Shown piece after piece: positions 62,021 through 64,000 of a DNA stretch of 64,000 bases (position 1 is the stretch's first letter; every line of letters starts with the position of its first letter). The notes beneath the pieces are model-generated. The model saw nothing but the letters and a program-made list of their open reading frames with translations, was not told where the DNA came from and searched no databases. The stretch is from assembly GCA_903911145.1 (NCBI GenBank), contig CAIWCD010000039.1, positions 124,001 through 188,000 of the forward strand, given 5' to 3'. This stretch comes from an uncultured delta proteobacterium (lineage in GTDB: Bacteria > Myxococcota > Myxococcia > Myxococcales > 40CM-4-68-19). The translations under genes and the position numbers were made by a program.

Positions 62021-62944
62021 CTACTTCGCGGTCGGGCTCGAGGGCGGAAGCGGCGCGACGAAGCTGTCGAGTGCGCGGTTGAACGCGTCCGCGTCGTCGA
62101 GCATCAGCCAATGCGAGACGGACGGGATTCCCGCTCTGGGCGCGGTCGGGACGAGCGACGAGAAGCGCACCACGAACAGATTGTCGGCCGCTTCAACAGA
62201 GAAGAGGGAGAGTGGGCTCTTCGCCAGATCCTGTGGGGGAATGAAGCGGGCCATGCTTGCGCGCAGCGGCGCGAAGGCTTTCGGATCGAGGTTCGCGAAC
62301 GACTTGAGCACGCGCTCCTTCGTCTGCGCGCGGGCAGGCGGTCCCAGCATCTCTTCGAAGAGCGCCGACTCCTTCGCGAGATCGTTGCCGAGCGCGATGT
62401 CGCTCTTGATGAACTCGAGGATCTCCTCGGGCGTTCCGGCGCGACTGAAGTCGCCGATGGCGTCGACGAAAACGAGGCCCGCGAGCATGTCGCTGTGCTT
62501 GGCCGCGTAGGCCTGCAGCGCGCAGCCCGAGATGCTGTGGCCGACGAGAATGAAGCGCGTCAACTGCAGCGCGCGCGCGACAGCGTCGACGTCTTCGGCG
62601 AGACCTTCGATCGTGTAGCTGTCTGGGAGAGCGCGCGCAGACTGGCCGTGGCCGCGTGCATCGAAGGCGATCGCACGGCGCGTCTCGCGCAGATGGTCGA
62701 GCTGCGCTCGCCAGATCTCGACGTCGCCGCCGAGGCCGTGCAGGAAGATCACGGGAGCGAGCGTGCTCGCCATGTCGCCGCCGTCGGAGACATGGAGCAG
62801 TCCGACGGGACCTTGAATGAACGAGCTGTGCTCCGCGCGAAGCACGTCGACAGTCGGCCGCTTCTGGCCGAACACGCAGGAGGCGAGCAGCGCGCAAAGC
62901 AGCGCCCCGCCTGCTCGAGCGGTGATCGTGGAGTTTGTTTTCAT
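62021..62944 (-). CDS. Alpha/beta hydrolase, lipoprotein
   Basis: I place the start at ATG 62944 (307 residues), which overlaps the upstream stop (ATGA). The lipobox is LASC (Cys23). The hydrolase core has the oxyanion loop VIFLHGLGGDVEIW, the nucleophile elbow GHSISG, the acid Asp after the last strand, and His in SVSHWLMLDD. It is probably anchored in the envelope, unlike most family members. A dispersed repeat copy lies in the coding region (62131-62147). Substrate unknown. Confidence 0.82.
   Translation of the reverse strand: MKTNSTITARAGGALLCALLASCVFGQKRPTVDVLRAEHSSFIQGPVGLLHVSDGGDMASTLAPVIFLHGLGGDVEIWRAQLDHLRETRRAIAFDARGHGQSARALPDSYTIEGLAEDVDAVARALQLTRFILVGHSISGCALQAYAAKHSDMLAGLVFVDAIGDFSRAGTPEEILEFIKSDIALGNDLAKESALFEEMLGPPARAQTKERVLKSFANLDPKAFAPLRASMARFIPPQDLAKSPLSLFSVEAADNLFVVRFSSLVPTAPRAGIPSVSHWLMLDDADAFNRALDSFVAPLPPSSPTAK
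62131..62147 (+). repeat. Dispersed GC-rich repeat (type G), copy 5
   Basis: Core CCGCtCTGGGcGCGG plus TC, without the CGCG-AAGCC left flank seen in most copies. It lies inside the hydrolase gene (translated on the other strand as TAPRAG). Confidence 0.5.
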
Positions 62945-63639
62945 TCGCTCTCCCAAGGCCTGCGCACGCGCTTGCTCATCCGCGCCAGATTGCGGATGCG
63001 CTGCCCTTCAAGTTCGCGAACTTCATTCGCCGGCAGCGGCGTCGGCGCACGCCGCAGGCTCGCGAGGAGCTGCACGCGCGCGACACCTTCGAGCATCTCC
63101 ATCTTGTCGCACGCGTCGAACATCGCATTCGCACCGCGGCCCATTGCGAGCGCGCCGTGGCGCTCCATCAGAACGCAGTCGTGCGCGGCGAGATGCGGCC
63201 GCACCGCCTCTGCAACCGCTGGCCCGCCCGGCGTCGCGTAGGCCGCCGTGGGAACCTCGCCGAGCGCCGTCACCGCTTCCGGCATGCACGCAATGAGCGT
63301 CTCGCCCGAGAGCGTGAGCGCCACGGCGTGCGCGGGATGCGCGTGCACCACGGCGAGACAATCGGGCCGCTCTTGATAACAAGCGAGATGAAGCAGGAGC
63401 TCGCTCGAGGGACGCAGGAGCTCACTCTGCGGCGCGCCATCCATCTCGCAGACGACGAGCTGCTCCTCGCGCAGAAAGCCCTTGTTGATTCCCGCGGGCG
63501 TGCAGAGCAGACGGCGCGGTCCGAGTCGCGCGGAGAGATTTCCCTCGCCGCCGTTGATCAGGCCGCGCGCGTAGAGGCGCCGGCCGACCTCGACCATCTG
63601 CGCGCGCAGCGCTCGTTCGCTGGGGAGTTCGGGAAGCAT
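62941..63639 (-). CDS. Class II aldolase/adducin family protein
   Basis: The 232-residue protein starts at ATG 63639. It belongs to the FucA/AraD/RhaD zinc-aldolase family. The zinc ligands are HAHPAHA (VVHAHPAH, about residue 101) and the later HGALAMG. The LINGGEGNLSARLG motif is the phosphate-binding region and matches the usual GNxSxR. The Glu of the C-terminal part completes the site. It is a cytoplasmic sugar aldolase or epimerase; the substrate is undecided. The downstream hydrolase overlaps it. Confidence 0.85.
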   Translation of the reverse strand: MLPELPSERALRAQMVEVGRRLYARGLINGGEGNLSARLGPRRLLCTPAGINKGFLREEQLVVCEMDGAPQSELLRPSSELLLHLACYQERPDCLAVVHAHPAHAVALTLSGETLIACMPEAVTALGEVPTAAYATPGGPAVAEAVRPHLAAHDCVLMERHGALAMGRGANAMFDACDKMEMLEGVARVQLLASLRRAPTPLPANEVRELEGQRIRNLARMSKRVRRPWESE

Positions 63640-63778
63640 GAGGTGCGCCGCGTGTAGCGTGCTTTCGGCGAGAGAGGCAAGCGGCTGCGCGACGGGTTGT
63701 GCTGCATTTTCGGCATGGACGGCGCGCCCTCATGCCGCGTGCGTCGGGGCGCGGCTTTCGTGATAGAGCGCGCGCCCC

Positions 63779-64000
63779 ATGGCCAAGAAGAGTCCGGCGA
63801 CTCGCGCCACAGCAAGCGTCGCGCTACCCGAATCCAGGCCCGCGACCCGATCGCGCAAAGCCTTGCTGGGCGCGGCTCTGCGCGTTGTGCATCGCGCGAC
63901 CGCGATCCCGCGCGGGTCCGCGCACAGTGAGAGCCAGCTCGCGAAGGACGGCCTCGACTACGCCCGCTCGGTCGTGCGCAACGAGGCGCTCGCGATCGCC
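63779..64000 (+). CDS. Start of a probable KpsF/GutQ-type SIS-domain sugar-phosphate isomerase (partial)
   Basis: The frame opens at ATG 63779 and runs off the right end of the window (74 codons). The first 50 residues are Ala/Arg/Ser-rich, and a stretch is encoded by a dispersed repeat copy (63849-63875). After that, KDGLDYARSVVRNEALAIA resembles the first helix of KpsF/GutQ arabinose-5-phosphate isomerases (pattern like AxxVLRxEAxAI). Only the first helix is seen, so the call is tentative. Confidence 0.4.
   Translation, partial: MAKKSPATRATASVALPESRPATRSRKALLGAALRVVHRATAIPRGSAHSESQLAKDGLDYARSVVRNEALAIA
63849..63875 (+). repeat. Dispersed GC-rich repeat (type G), copy 6
   Basis: GATCGCGCAAAGCC followed by a diverged core (CCttgCTGGGcGCGG). 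It lies in the N-terminal coding region of the partial gene at 63779 and is translated as part of RKALLGAALR. Confidence 0.5.

Overview
The window is a high-GC (roughly two-thirds G+C) bacterial chromosome segment. Many genes encode lipoproteins or other exported proteins with Asp/Gly- and Ala-rich linkers, Cys-rich EGF-like repeats, IPT/TIG, Big_1 and RCC1 domains, alongside an ordinary Gram-negative housekeeping set. This style, with an outer-membrane-type protein resembling the myxobacterial TIGR04551 group, suggests Myxococcota (former Deltaproteobacteria). That assignment is an inference from gene content. No rRNA, tRNA, CRISPR array, prophage or transposase was recognised.

Layout. 0-9 kb: the end of a zinc-ribbon membrane protein, a small lipoprotein, a basic protein, then a minus-strand run with a methyltransferase, asparagine synthetase, a VanX-like D-Ala-D-Ala dipeptidase, a class II photolyase, a lipoprotein and spmB/spmA. 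9.4-18 kb: five translationally coupled lipoprotein genes (VWA-like, ASH/PKD/DUF2135-like, Cys-rich plus PPC, IPT/TIG, Cys-rich), followed by a convergent gap filled exactly by three large consecutive stem-loops. 18-25 kb: a zinc-ribbon protein and a CpaF/TadA-type ATPase (minus), a gap with a large imperfect hairpin and GCGTGATG repeats, a TPR protein and gyrA. 25-33.4 kb: a TPR lipoprotein, hemL, two small minus-strand genes, then an F1-only ATP synthase operon atpHAGDC. 33.5-39.3 kb: two exported proteins, an SDR enzyme, an outer-membrane protein, an LptM-like small protein and lysA. 39.4-49 kb: one 3195-residue lipoprotein of about 22 Ig-like domains followed by 14 RCC1 repeats. 49-52.6 kb: a pair of M16 peptidases (one with and one without the zinc motif) divergent from an HxlR-type regulator. 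52.7-60 kb: a lysine/diaminopimelate operon of the succinylase type (dapA, dapB, FAH-family protein, dapC-like aminotransferase, GNAT, dapD, dapE) ending in folK. 60-64 kb: a TPR lipoprotein, a DUF4442-like protein, a lipoprotein alpha/beta hydrolase, a class II aldolase, and the start of a probable KpsF/GutQ-type sugar-phosphate isomerase.

Functionally, dapA-B-C-D-E with lysA covers most of the route from aspartate semialdehyde to lysine; dapF, lysC and asd are not here. atpHAGDC supplies the catalytic head of ATP synthase without its membrane sector. The exported proteins are probably cell-surface or periplasmic, with no known substrate.

The most unusual content is non-coding or repeat-derived. 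It comprises (i) the triple stem-loop at 17958-18303, in which the two outer hairpins carry homologous loops in opposite orientation but unrelated stem sequences; (ii) a dispersed GC-rich short repeat (about eight copies, core CCGCnCTGGGnGCGG) and an AT-rich palindrome family (half-site near TTTGnGTACCAAT), which are found side by side at dapE and folK and have also invaded coding sequence; and (iii) several other palindromes and tandem repeats at gene boundaries.
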